Positions 26,925 through 35,525 of a stretch of DNA of 64,000 nt are shown in pieces. The stretch is from contig NZ_JARLTC010000020.1 of assembly GCF_029382225.1 (NCBI RefSeq), forward strand, positions 144,175-208,174, read 5' to 3'. Within the stretch, counting starts at the first letter, position 1; each line of letters begins with the position of its first letter. The notes under the pieces are model-generated. The model searched no databases and was not told the origin of the DNA. It saw only the letters and a program-made list of their open reading frames with translations. A program made the translations under genes and the position numbers. The stretch is from Spongiactinospora sp. TRM90649. GTDB lineage: Bacteria; Actinomycetota; Actinomycetes; Streptosporangiales; Streptosporangiaceae.

Positions 26925-27596
26925 TCACGACGCCCCGCCCGGCCCCGGCGTGACCAGCCCCGACTCGTAGGCGTGCACCACGAGCTGGGCGCGGTCGCGC
27001 GCCCCCAGCTTGGTCATCGACCGGCTCACGTGGGTCTTGGCGGTGGCGTAGCTGATCACCAGGTGCGCGGCGATCTCGTCGTTCGACATGCCGGAGGCCA
27101 CCAGCCGGACCACCTCGCGCTCGCGCTGGGTGAGCCGGTCCATGGCGGGGGAGGCCACCGGGCGCGGCGGGGTGGAGACGTACTCCTCGATCAGCCGCCG
27201 GGTCACGGCGGGCGACAGCAGCGCGTCGCCTCGCGCCGCCACCCGGACCGAGCGCAGCAGGTCCTCGGGCTCGATGTCCTTGAGCAGGAACCCGCACGCC
27301 CCGGCTCGCAGCGCGGCGAACACGTACTCGTCCAGCGCGTAGTTGGTGAGGATCACCACCCGCAGGTCGTTCAGCGCGGGGTCGGCCACGATCCGCCGGG
27401 TGGCGGCGATGCCGTCCAGCAGCGGCATCCGCACGTCGAGCAGCGCCACGTCGGGGGCGGTCTCGCGGGCCCGCTCGATCGCCGCGGCGCCGTCGCCCGC
27501 CTCGGCCACCACCTCGATGTCGGGCTCGGAGTCGAGCAGCGCGCGGAACCCGGCGCGGATCAGCGGCTGGTCGTCGGCCAGCAGCACCCTGATCAC
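26925..27596 (-). CDS. NarL/FixJ-family response regulator
   Basis: This 223-residue regulator has a receiver domain (LLADDQPLIRAG; phospho-Asp in ALLDVRMPL; Lys in LLKDIEP) and a LuxR-type helix-turn-helix (LTQREREVVRLVASGMSNDEIAAHL...TAKTHVSRSM). Its GTG start overlaps the kinase stop as GTGA. Twin GTAC palindromes lie in front of the kinase gene, in the shared region with the laccase unit, and are the best candidates for its binding site. Confidence 0.92.
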   Translation of the reverse strand: MIRVLLADDQPLIRAGFRALLDSEPDIEVVAEAGDGAAAIERARETAPDVALLDVRMPLLDGIAATRRIVADPALNDLRVVILTNYALDEYVFAALRAGACGFLLKDIEPEDLLRSVRVAARGDALLSPAVTRRLIEEYVSTPPRPVASPAMDRLTQREREVVRLVASGMSNDEIAAHLVISYATAKTHVSRSMTKLGARDRAQLVVHAYESGLVTPGPGGAS

Positions 27597-28759
27597 GCGG
27601 AGGCCCCGGTCAGCGAGCCGACGCGAGACGGGCCGCCGAGGGGCAGTTCCGCCCGCACGGTGAAGCCGCCGCCGGGGACGGGCTCCGCCGTGAGCGTGCC
27701 CCCGGCGGCCACGGCCCGCTCGCGCATCCCGATCAGGCCCATCCCGCCGCCCGTCACCTGGACGGCCTCGCCGGTGCCCGAGTCGTCCACCCGCAGCACG
27801 AGGGTGTCGTCGCGGTAGTCGGTGGTCACCGTCACGCCGGTGCTCCCGGCGTGCCGCAGCACGTTGGTCAGCGCCTCCTGCAGGATGCGGTACGCGGCGC
27901 GGTCCAGGGCGGGCGGCAGCGGCCTGGGCGTGCCGTGCTCGCGGGCCGTCACGGTGAGCCCGGCCGACTCGGCCCGCGCCAGCAGGCGGGGCAGCGCGGA
28001 CATGCCCGCCGCCGGGCCGTCCGGGTCGGCCTGCCGCAGCACGCCGAGCGTGGCGCGCAGCTCCCGCATGGCCTCCCGGCCCGACTCCCTGATCGCGTCC
28101 AGCGCTTCGCGGGTGCGCGCCGGGTCGCGGTCGATGAGGTGCGCGGCCACGCCCGCCTGCACGTTGACGACGGAGATGCTGTGGGTGAGCGCGTCGTGCA
28201 GCTCCTGGGCGATCCACAGGCGCTCGTCGGCCGCGCGCCGCAGCGCCGCCTCCTCCTTGGTGCGCTCGGCCTCGGCGAGCCGCCGCTCGACCTCCCGCAG
28301 GTAGGCCCGCCGGTTGCGGACCACCTCGCCGATCACCACCATCGCCACCAGCCAGCCGCTGAGCAGGTTGAAGCCGTCGCCGGGCGCGGGATCGGCGGAG
28401 TCCAGCGCGATCAGGCCGTAGACGCCTGCGGCCATGGCCAGGGCCAGCGCGATCGCCTGGCGGCGCCGCCCGAGGGTGGCCACGGTGTAGATCGAGATCA
28501 GCGCGGGGGCGGCGGCGAAGACCCCGGGGTAGAAGGCCGCGTAGTAGCCGACGCCGCAGGCGATCGCGACGACCCCCGCCGCGAACGGGGTCCTGCGCCG
28601 CAGCGTGAGGGCCAGCGAGGCGAGCGTGATCAGCAACAGCCCGGCCGTGTCCAGCGGCCGCTCGGCGTGACCCGAGTACGACAGGCCCGCGTAGGTGCCC
28701 CCGACGATCCCGCTCAGGGTGACGACGGCCAGGATCGCGTCGGCCTTCAATCCGGTCAT
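27593..28759 (-). CDS. NarL-type sensor histidine kinase (HisKA_3)
   Basis: From the ATG at 28759 the protein has 388 residues: five or six transmembrane helices (about 8-150), a coiled-coil-like linker (REVERRLAEAERTKEEAALRR), HisKA_3 with QELHDALTHSISVVNVQ, and HATPase_c (ALTNVLRHAG, DDSGTG, GMGLIGMRERA). It is membrane-bound without a large external domain. The open frame runs on to 29083, but that part has no coding character and crosses the operator palindromes. It is divergent from the membrane protein and laccase genes. Confidence 0.9.
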   Translation of the reverse strand: MTGLKADAILAVVTLSGIVGGTYAGLSYSGHAERPLDTAGLLLITLASLALTLRRRTPFAAGVVAIACGVGYYAAFYPGVFAAAPALISIYTVATLGRRRQAIALALAMAAGVYGLIALDSADPAPGDGFNLLSGWLVAMVVIGEVVRNRRAYLREVERRLAEAERTKEEAALRRAADERLWIAQELHDALTHSISVVNVQAGVAAHLIDRDPARTREALDAIRESGREAMRELRATLGVLRQADPDGPAAGMSALPRLLARAESAGLTVTAREHGTPRPLPPALDRAAYRILQEALTNVLRHAGSTGVTVTTDYRDDTLVLRVDDSGTGEAVQVTGGGMGLIGMRERAVAAGGTLTAEPVPGGGFTVRAELPLGGPSRVGSLTGASA

Positions 28760-28817
28760 GCCTGTCACGCTAGACGATGGCCCTGGGCGCGCCGACCTGC
28801 GGGAAGTGGACTCGGGA

Positions 28818-28876
28818 CGTACTCCCCGGGGAGTACGCGCGGCCTGCGCGGCCTCCGCGTACGCCCGGGGGAGTAC
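28818..28876. promoter_or_regulatory. Two GTAC palindromes between the two-component system and the laccase unit
   Basis: A perfect 20-base palindrome (28818-28837, core GTACTCCCCGGGGAGTAC) and a near copy (28859-28876, GTACGCCCGGGGGAGTAC, 16 of 18 bases the same) have centres 40 bases apart, about four helical turns. They lie between the divergent kinase gene (start 28759) and the membrane-protein gene (start 28938). NarL-type regulators bind such dyads, so control of both directions by the adjacent regulator is likely. Confidence 0.55.
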
Positions 28877-28937
28877 GCCGGAGGCCGCCTCCACGGCGGA
28901 CGACCGGACGGGGGCGTCCCGCCCAGCATGGACGCCC

Positions 28938-29348
28938 ATGAAGGCAGTGAACCCTCTCCGCCCGCCGGGCGCACGGCGGCCCCGGCTCGCCTGGTCGTTG
29001 CGCGTGCTCGTCACCACCCACCTGGCCGGGGTGCTCGCCCAGGCCGCGCTGGCCGGGATGTTCGTCACCGGCGACGTGGGCATGCTGGCCGCTCACCGGG
29101 ACAACGCGGTGGTCACCCACGTGCTCACGTTCTCGATGACGGTCGCCGCCGTGCTCGTGTGGCGTCCGGCGCGCGGCCCGGCCTGGCCCGCCTGGACGGG
29201 CGGCGGGCTGATCGTCGCGGAGAACGTCCAGATCGTGCTCGGGCAGGAGAGGATCCTCGGCCTGCACATGCCGCTCGGCATGCTGATCTTCGGGGTGTCG
29301 GCGGTGCTGACCGTGTGGGCCTGGCGCTGGACCGGGGCGGCGCGGTGA
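28938..29348 (+). CDS. Four-helix membrane protein coupled to the laccase
   Basis: This 136-residue protein has an arginine-rich N terminus and four predicted membrane helices (about 20-44, 52-72, 80-96 and 108-128). I recognise no catalytic motif, although histidines occur in the second helix region (VVTHVL) and near the fourth (GLHMPLGM). Its stop overlaps the laccase GTG start as GTGA, so the products are made together; it may anchor or supply the laccase. The start ATG is the first that gives a normal N terminus; the upstream frame crosses the operator region. Confidence 0.7.
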   Translation: MKAVNPLRPPGARRPRLAWSLRVLVTTHLAGVLAQAALAGMFVTGDVGMLAAHRDNAVVTHVLTFSMTVAAVLVWRPARGPAWPAWTGGGLIVAENVQIVLGQERILGLHMPLGMLIFGVSAVLTVWAWRWTGAAR

Positions 29349-30871
29349 TCGGGCGCAGGCGTTTCCTGGCCGCCACGGGGCTGACCGGGCTCGCGGCGCT
29401 CACCGGGTGCGGCCCGCTGACCGCCGAGGTGGCGGGCCTGCCCCTGCCCAGCGCGCTGCCGCCGCCCCGGCCGTTCGCGGTGCCGCTGCCGATCCCGCCG
29501 GTCGCCCGCCCGGTGCGGCCCGGCCACTACGAGGTCACCCAGCGGGCCGCCAAGGTGGAGATCGTCCCCGGGACGACCACCGAGATCTGGGGATTCGACG
29601 GGCACTTCCCCGGCCCGACCTTCGACCTGCGGCGGGGCGAGGCCGCCACGGTCAGAGTCCGCAACGAGCTGCCCGTGCCCACCTCGACGCACCTGCACGG
29701 CGGGGTCACCCCGCCGGACTCCGACGGATACCCGACCGACCTGGTGGTGCCCGTCGGGCGGACCCTGCCGCGCGGCGCCCACCACGGCATGGGCGGGCCG
29801 GTCGAGCCCACCGCCCACCCCGGGGCCAAGGACTACCGCTATCCGGTGGAGCAGCGGGCGGCCACGCTCTGGTACCACGACCACCGGATGGACTTCACCG
29901 GCCCGCAGGTGTGGCGGGGGCTGGCCGGGTTCGCGCTGATCCGCGACGACGAGGACGACGCGCTGCCGCTGCCGCGCGGGGATCGCGACATCCCGCTGAT
30001 GATCTGCGACCGGTCGTTCGAGGAGGACGGCTCGTTCGCCTACCCGTCGCTGGATCCGACCCTGGTCGGCGAGCCGGGGGTGCGCGGGGCGTACATGGCG
30101 GGCGTCGAGGGCGACGTGATCCTGGTCAACGGCGCTCCCTGGCCGGTGTGCGAGGTGGTGGGCGCGCGCCACCGGCTGCGGCTGCTCAACGCCTCCAACG
30201 CCCGCCGCTACCGGCTGGAGCTGCGCCCCGGCGGCCGGTTCGTGCAGGTCGGCGGCGACCTCGGGCTGCTGGCCGCGCCGGTGGCCCACGACGCGCTGGT
30301 CATCTCGCCCGGCGAGCGGTTCGACGTGGTCGTGGACTTCTCCGCCTACCGGCCGGGCACCGAGGTGACGCTGGTCAACACGCTGGGGGACGGCCCGGCG
30401 CGGAACGTGCTGCGGTTCCGCGTCACGCGGGCGGTGCGCGACGACGCCCGGGTGCCGCGCCGGCTGGCGTCCGTGCGCCCGGCCGAGCGGGCGGCGGCGG
30501 TCACGACCAGGGTCTTCGACTTCCGCCGCTCGGGCCAAGGACCGGCCTCGGCCTGGACGGTGAACGGCGTGCCGTACCGGCCGGGGCGCACCCTGGCCAG
30601 GCCCCGCCTGGGAACGGCGGAGGTGTGGCGGTTCGCGAGCGACTTCCACCATCCGGTGCACGTGCACCTGGCGCACTTCCAGGTGCTCTCGCGCGGCGGA
30701 CGCCCGCCCCGCGCGAGCGACGCCGGGTGGAAGGACACCGTGGACGTCAGGCCCTACGAGGTGGTGGAGGCGCTGGTGCGCTTCGAGGGCCACCGGGGCC
30801 GGTACATGACGCACTGCCACAACCTGGAGCACGAGGACATGGCGATGATGGCGGACTTCGAGGTGGTCTGA
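29345..30871 (+). CDS. Multicopper oxidase of the CotA/bilirubin-oxidase type, Tat lipoprotein
   Basis: All four copper motifs are present in one 508-residue chain: THLHGG (H116, H118), WYHDH (H178, H180), HHPVHVHL (H436, H439, H441) and HCHNLEHEDMAMM (H490, C491, H492, H496, M501). The HCHNLEHED form is typical of CotA, bilirubin oxidase and phenoxazinone synthase. The N terminus has a twin-arginine motif (RRRFLAAT) and a lipobox LTGC (C22), so it is probably exported folded and lipid-anchored. It is a classical single-chain enzyme, unlike the split oxidase at 20.4-24.2 kb. Confidence 0.93.
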   Translation: MIGRRRFLAATGLTGLAALTGCGPLTAEVAGLPLPSALPPPRPFAVPLPIPPVARPVRPGHYEVTQRAAKVEIVPGTTTEIWGFDGHFPGPTFDLRRGEAATVRVRNELPVPTSTHLHGGVTPPDSDGYPTDLVVPVGRTLPRGAHHGMGGPVEPTAHPGAKDYRYPVEQRAATLWYHDHRMDFTGPQVWRGLAGFALIRDDEDDALPLPRGDRDIPLMICDRSFEEDGSFAYPSLDPTLVGEPGVRGAYMAGVEGDVILVNGAPWPVCEVVGARHRLRLLNASNARRYRLELRPGGRFVQVGGDLGLLAAPVAHDALVISPGERFDVVVDFSAYRPGTEVTLVNTLGDGPARNVLRFRVTRAVRDDARVPRRLASVRPAERAAAVTTRVFDFRRSGQGPASAWTVNGVPYRPGRTLARPRLGTAEVWRFASDFHHPVHVHLAHFQVLSRGGRPPRASDAGWKDTVDVRPYEVVEALVRFEGHRGRYMTHCHNLEHEDMAMMADFEVV

Positions 30872-30970
30872 GGGCGCGTGTTCATCAATGAGCAGATTCC
30901 GGATGGTCGATACGTGATCCCCCAGGCTGATGGCCCACCGGCCTGACCAACGCGCAGGGGAGTCGGTTAC

Positions 30971-31338
30971 GTGCCACCCTTCGACATCCAGTACGAGGCG
31001 CTCGACCGGTGCCGGGGCGCGATGGGCAACCGGGCCAAGGACTTCGGCGAGCCGGCGGGCGACGCACGTCGGCTCGCTCCGCGCGCGGCCATTCCGAGAA
31101 GCGGCCCGGCCGGATCAAGATCGGCGACACCACGGCGGACGGCTACCAGAAGAGCGGCAGGCCGATCATCGGCCCGCCCCGGCCGGGCGACATCGTGTTC
31201 TTCGGCCGGCCGCCCACCCACTGCGGCATCTACGTCGGCGACGGCAAGATGATCAATGCCCCGCACTCCGGGGCGGTCGTCAGAGTGGACGAGATCGGCG
31301 GACGGCGCGGGGCCATCACCTATCGCCGCTTCGACTAA
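30971..31338 (+). pseudogene. Internally deleted and frameshifted NlpC/P60-type protein
   Basis: The first frame, from a GTG at 30971, encodes an N terminus (PPFDIQYEALDRCRGAMGN) that fades after about 36 codons. A second frame, overlapping from about 31110 to the TAA-free end at 31338, encodes the C-terminal half of an NlpC/P60 domain: RPGDIVFFGRPPTHCGIYVG and DGKMINAPHSGAVVRV. The catalytic His is present, but the segment with the catalytic Cys is gone. I read it as a deletion plus frameshift that joined the two ends of one gene. Confidence 0.6.
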
Positions 31339-31386
31339 GGCGAAATCAGTTCTATTCGTCCGGGCCCGCCGCTAGATTCTCCTTTC

Positions 31387-32079
31387 ATGGAAAAGAGATG
31401 GAAGCTCTGGTCGGCGGCGGGAGCGCTGGCCATATCCGGAGCGTCAGCGCTCGGGTACGGCGGGCTGGAGATCCGCCGAGAGTTACAACGTCCGCCGACC
31501 GAGGCGGAAAAGGCCGCCGCGGCGGCCCGGGAAACGGCCGTTCGCTGGCGCACCCGTCCAGTGGAGGCATTGTTCCCGGCCACCGTCCGATATGAGGACG
31601 AGAAGCGCGAGGCGGGTGTCCGGGTGGGCATCGCCCCCGCCGCGAGCTGCGCGAAGGCGCTGGACAAGAAGGTGGCCAAGGCGCTCGCCGCGCACGACTG
31701 CCAGACCGTGCTGCGGGCTACGTACACCGACGCCTCGCGCGCCGTGACGACGACATTCGGAATCGCGGTCTTCCCGATGGAAACGGCCGGCGGCGCCGAC
31801 AGCGCGTTGGCCGCATTGCCGTACAGCGGGGTACGGGCCGCCGCCTTTCCCGGGACCGCGACGGCCTGGTTCAAAGATTCCGCGCGGCGATATCACTCGT
31901 ATCGGAAATTCGCCAACTACCTTGTTTTCGCCACGTCCGGATATTCGGACGGCCGCCCGGCCGGAGGTATCGACAGGCCGGATCTCCTGCGTTTCCACAA
32001 CCACGCCGTGACGATTCTGGGCGAGCGGCTGCGCGAGCGCGTCGAGCCCTGCACGGTCACGGGGGTGGTCGAATGCTGA
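31387..32079 (+). CDS. Membrane-anchored protein of unknown function paired with the subtilase-like gene
   Basis: This 230-residue protein has one N-terminal transmembrane helix (about 8-26), then a coiled-coil-like stretch (RPPTEAEKAAAAARETAVRW) and an extracytoplasmic domain with cysteines near 87, 104, 222 and 230 that could form disulphides. I recognise no family. The overlap of seven bases (ATGCTGA) with the subtilase-like gene suggests that the two products work together outside the membrane. Confidence 0.7.
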   Translation: MEKRWKLWSAAGALAISGASALGYGGLEIRRELQRPPTEAEKAAAAARETAVRWRTRPVEALFPATVRYEDEKREAGVRVGIAPAASCAKALDKKVAKALAAHDCQTVLRATYTDASRAVTTTFGIAVFPMETAGGADSALAALPYSGVRAAAFPGTATAWFKDSARRYHSYRKFANYLVFATSGYSDGRPAGGIDRPDLLRFHNHAVTILGERLRERVEPCTVTGVVEC

Positions 32080-33254
32080 GCCGGGTGCTCGTCTCCGCCG
32101 CCGTGCTGGTCCTGCCGTTCGGGCTCACGCCCCCGGCCGCCGCCGAGGATGTGCTGTCGCGGCTGGAGCGCGACCTGCGGGCCGCGCACAAGATCGCCAA
32201 GGGTAAGGGCGTGACGATCGCCATCCTGTCGGACGGCGTGGACCCGAAACTGTCCGAGGTGTCCGGCCGGCTGAAGATCGGCCCGGATCTGGTGAAGCGC
32301 AAGGAGAACGGTCAGCGGCGGGGCACCCTGCTGGCCTCCTTGATCGCCGGGCGCGGGTCCGCCGAGGGGACCGCCATCAAGGGCATCGCCCCCTCCGCCA
32401 GGATCCTCTCGGTGCGGACGGTGCCGACCGACTTCCGGGCATACCGCAAGCTCGTCCGCACGGATCACATGGACAAGAGCATCAAGGGGATCATCGCCGC
32501 CGCCGACCGGGGCGCCGACGTCATCCTCGCCACCGACGGAAGAGGGCATCGCGGCACCCGCACCACCGAGCTGGCCGACGCCGTCGCGTACGCGAGGGCC
32601 AAGGGCGCGGTGGTGGTGATGGACGCGACGCGGCTCTACGACGACGCCGACACCATGATGGACGCGAAGCTGATCGCCTACCCGGCCGGGGCCCCCGGTG
32701 TGATCGGCGTCGGCGCCGTCGACCGCAAGGGCAGGTGGGTCGCGAAGGACACCGGCCGCAACTCCACGGTCCAGGTCAGCGCGCCGTCCACCCGGGTCCG
32801 CGTCACCGGCGACGGCGGGCAGGGGTGGCGCATGTGGGGGCAGAACGTCGCCGCCGCCTGGGTGGCGGGCACGGTGGCGCTGATCAAGGAGCGGCATCCG
32901 GACATGTCGCCCGCCGTCGTCACCCGGGCGCTGACGGCGACCACCAGGGGAGCCCCGAAGGGCGGCTACGACATCGACGTCGGCCACGGCGTGATCAACC
33001 CGGCGGGGGCGCTGCGCGAGGCCGAGCGGCTGTCCGGCCTGAAGCAGACCGCCGTGCCCGGTGAGCACGCCCTGCGTGCCGACGCCCGAGCCGGCGGCGC
33101 TCCGGGCGGCCCCATCAGGGCGGTGGTGCGGGACCGCGACCTGCTCACGCGCAACGGCGGGATCGCCCTCGCGGGCGTCCTGCTCCTCGGTGCGGCGATC
33201 GTCCTGGTGCTGCGCGGACGCCGCCGGAAGGAACCCCGCATGGAGATCGTCTAG
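32073..33254 (+). CDS. Mycosin-like subtilase with a lost active site (pseudo-protease)
   Basis: The 393-residue protein has the layout of a type VII secretion mycosin: signal peptide (1-24), subtilase domain, and a C-terminal membrane helix with a basic tail (about 366-384, GRRRKEP). The active site is altered: the DTG motif reads SDG (S53, D54), the HGT motif reads RGT (R83), the oxyanion asparagine region reads VVVMDATR, and the GTS motif reads GQN (N258). The fold motifs around them (IAILSDGVDP, LLASLIAG, NVAAAWVAGTVALI) are kept and third-position GC is normal, so the protein is probably made but cannot cleave peptides. No type VII secretion genes are in the window. Confidence 0.8.
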   Translation: MLSRVLVSAAVLVLPFGLTPPAAAEDVLSRLERDLRAAHKIAKGKGVTIAILSDGVDPKLSEVSGRLKIGPDLVKRKENGQRRGTLLASLIAGRGSAEGTAIKGIAPSARILSVRTVPTDFRAYRKLVRTDHMDKSIKGIIAAADRGADVILATDGRGHRGTRTTELADAVAYARAKGAVVVMDATRLYDDADTMMDAKLIAYPAGAPGVIGVGAVDRKGRWVAKDTGRNSTVQVSAPSTRVRVTGDGGQGWRMWGQNVAAAWVAGTVALIKERHPDMSPAVVTRALTATTRGAPKGGYDIDVGHGVINPAGALREAERLSGLKQTAVPGEHALRADARAGGAPGGPIRAVVRDRDLLTRNGGIALAGVLLLGAAIVLVLRGRRRKEPRMEIV

Positions 33255-33682
33255 AGCGGCACCACGTCGATGAACACCACCCGCTCCAGCAGGTCGGCCG
33301 CCCCCGCCGGCACGGCGACCGAACGGGCCGCGCGGGTCGTACAGCCGCTCGGCCAGCTCGGTGTAGACCGCGCGGTGCCCCAACGGGTAGAGCATCCCCC
33401 TGCGCAGCACCCGCACCCGCCGAGCGCGCTCAGCTCCAGCCGCGTGGCGAGCGGCGGGTCGAGGGCGGCGGCCTCGGCGATCCTGGCCCGCGCGAACCGG
33501 TCGAGCGGGAGGCCCCCCCAAGGATCCTCCCGCTCGGCCAGATCACCCGGCGCCGGGCGCAGCGGGAACGGCTCACCCCGTACCCGGGTGCGCCACAGCC
33601 CGACGTCGCCCGAGGGCGACACGAGCGGCGGCACGCGGTGTTCCGCATCGTCCTGCCGTACGAGCAGATAATCCGGTGTCAC
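33251..33682 (-). pseudogene. Hypothetical gene with two compensating frameshifts
   Basis: From the GTG at 33682 (GAGAGG upstream) the first part (TPDYLLVRQDD...) is coding-like. Between about 33430 and 33310 the GC-rich third-position pattern moves to another frame encoding RRGMLYPLGHRAVYTELAER, then returns to the first frame for VAVPAGAADLLERVVFIDVV and the TAG. In the unshifted frame the middle would be Cys-rich with A/T-ending codons. Two opposite indels about 110 bases apart explain this: a decayed gene or sequencing errors. The family is not recognised. It ends tail to tail with the pseudo-protease gene. Confidence 0.55.
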
Positions 33683-33734
33683 CCGTCCACCCCTCTCGCG
33701 GGACAAGTCTCGGCGGGGGCGGCGGGGCGGCACA

Positions 33735-33752
33735 TGAGTACGCCCCTACTCA
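33735..33752. promoter_or_regulatory. TGAGTA-N6-TACTCA dyad
   Basis: A dyad with six-base arms (TGAGTA and TACTCA around CGCCCC) lies between the NarL regulator gene and the decayed gene downstream of it. It shares the GAGTAC element with the palindromes at 28.8 kb, so it may be a binding site of a NarL-type regulator. The position downstream of the regulator gene weakens the case. Confidence 0.25.
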
Positions 33753-33780
33753 GGCGCGTGAGCAGGGGCGGGAGCGGGTG

Positions 33781-34386
33781 CTAGAGCCAGCCGTTGGCGC
33801 GGGCCAGGCCGACGGCCTCGATGCGGTTGCGGGTGCCGGTCTTGCCGATGCAGGACGACAGGTGGTTGCGCACGGTGCTCTCCGACAGGTGCAGGCGGCG
33901 GGCCATGTCGGCGGCGGTCGCGCCGTCGGCGGCGGCGGCCAGGACCTCGCGCTCGCGGCGGGTGAGCGGGTTCGGTCCAGCGCTCAGCGCGGTGGCGGCC
34001 AGGGCCGCGTCGATGACGGTGTCACCGGCCAGGACCTGGCGGATCGCCGCCGCCAGGTTCTCCACCGGGCCGTCCTTGACCACGAACCCCCGCGCCCCGG
34101 CCTCCAGGGCCCGCCGCAGGTAGCCGGGCCTGCCGAAGGTCGTCACGATCAGCACCGCGCACCCGGGGAGGACATCGCGCAGCGCGGCCGTGGCGTCGAT
34201 CCCGTTCGTGCCGGGTAGCTCGATGTCGAGCAGCGCCACGTCGGGCCGTACGCGCAGCGCGGCGGGGACGATCTCGTCGCCCGACCCGACCTGGGCGACC
34301 ACCTCAAGGTCGTCTTCCAGGTCGAGCAGGATGGCCAGCGCCCCGCGCAGCATGCCCTGGTCCTCGGCGATCAGCACGCGCGTCAT
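33781..34386 (-). CDS. NarL/DesR-family response regulator
   Basis: This 201-residue regulator has a receiver domain (LIAEDQGMLRGA; phospho-Asp in ALLDIELPG; Lys in VVKDGP) and a LuxR helix-turn-helix (LTRREREVLAAAADGATAADMA...STVRNHLS). It resembles DesR-type regulators that pair with DesK-type kinases. The ATG at 34386 overlaps the kinase stop as ATGA. Its likely target is its own operon or the small membrane protein upstream. Confidence 0.92.
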   Translation of the reverse strand: MTRVLIAEDQGMLRGALAILLDLEDDLEVVAQVGSGDEIVPAALRVRPDVALLDIELPGTNGIDATAALRDVLPGCAVLIVTTFGRPGYLRRALEAGARGFVVKDGPVENLAAAIRQVLAGDTVIDAALAATALSAGPNPLTRREREVLAAAADGATAADMARRLHLSESTVRNHLSSCIGKTGTRNRIEAVGLARANGWL

Positions 34387-35525
34387 CGGCCCGCCCCCGC
34401 CGGCACGCGCGCTTCGAGCAGGAAGCCCGGATCGAGGTCCGCAGTGGACAGCGTCCCCCCCGAGTCGGCCAGCCGTTCGCGCAGGCCGTGCAGCCCGCTC
34501 GCGTTCTCCGCGGGGGCGGAGCGCGCCCCGCGGCCGTCGTCGCTGATCTCGGCCACCACTGGGTCGGCGTCGCGGCGGACGGTGATCCGGCAGTGCCGCG
34601 CTCCCGAGTGCCGCACCACGTTGGTCACCCCTTCCCGGACGACCCACCCGAGCAGCAGGTCGGTCTCGGCGGACAGCGCGGGACCGGTCTCGGTGACCTC
34701 GCAGCCGATTCCGGCGGCGGAAAGGGCCGACCTGGCCCGGTCGAGCTCGGAGGCGAGCCCGGAGTCGCGGTATCCGGCGACGGCCTGGCGGACTTCGAGC
34801 AGCGCCTCCCGTCCGATGGTCTCGATGTCGGCGGCGTGGCCCACCGCGGCCCCGGTGTCACGGGGGGCGAGCCGCCGGACGGCCTCGGCCTTGACCACGA
34901 TCACGGAGAGCGTGTGGCCGAGCAGGTCGTGCAGGTCTCTGGAGAACCGGGCCCGCTCGGCCGCGACGGCGGCGCGGGCCAGTTCCTGGCGGGTGCGGGC
35001 CAGCTCGCCGATCACGTCGCCGAGGCGGCGGAAGCCGTACACGCTGGCTCCGGCGAGCAGGGTGGGCAGCGCCCCGCCCCACAGCGCCCCCTCGACGGCG
35101 TCGCCGCGCACCAGCGCCATGCCCCCGGCGGCCAGCACCGTGACCGCGATCGCGGCGGGCGCCCAGCGGGACCGGACGACGAGCCCGGCGGCGACCGCGA
35201 CCAGCAGGTAGAGCGTGAACCACTCCGTCGGCGCGAAGGTCGCGGTGGCGGCCAGCGTGACCGCCGCCAGTACGGCGGTCAGCGCCTCGCCCCCGAGCGG
35301 CCGGGGCGCGACCAGGACGATGGCCGCGAAGAGCGCGGCCACGACCGCGAGCGTGCCCCAGGCGAGCGCGGGGGAGCCCGCCTTCCCGATGGTCACGACG
35401 GGGGAGATGAGCAACAGCACGCCAACCGGGAGAGCCCCCAGCACTGTGGCGTTGCTACGTATCCAACCGGGTTTGTCCGGGCAGTCCCGCATATCCCAAT
35501 TGTCCATCATCGGCTGGTTCCTCAT
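34383..35525 (-). CDS. DesK-type sensor histidine kinase
   Basis: The 380-residue kinase starts at the ATG at 35525, which overlaps the stop of the upstream membrane-protein gene (ATGA). It has about five or six membrane helices (20-160), HisKA_3 (RDLHDLLGHTLSVIVVKAE, typical of DesK/LiaS-like kinases) and HATPase_c (EGVTNVVRHSGA, DDGRGA, GLHGLRERL). Such kinases sense membrane or envelope state; the signal here is unknown. It forms a three-gene unit with the preceding DUF6069-like protein and the regulator. Confidence 0.9.
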   Translation of the reverse strand: MRNQPMMDNWDMRDCPDKPGWIRSNATVLGALPVGVLLLISPVVTIGKAGSPALAWGTLAVVAALFAAIVLVAPRPLGGEALTAVLAAVTLAATATFAPTEWFTLYLLVAVAAGLVVRSRWAPAAIAVTVLAAGGMALVRGDAVEGALWGGALPTLLAGASVYGFRRLGDVIGELARTRQELARAAVAAERARFSRDLHDLLGHTLSVIVVKAEAVRRLAPRDTGAAVGHAADIETIGREALLEVRQAVAGYRDSGLASELDRARSALSAAGIGCEVTETGPALSAETDLLLGWVVREGVTNVVRHSGARHCRITVRRDADPVVAEISDDGRGARSAPAENASGLHGLRERLADSGGTLSTADLDPGFLLEARVPAGAGR

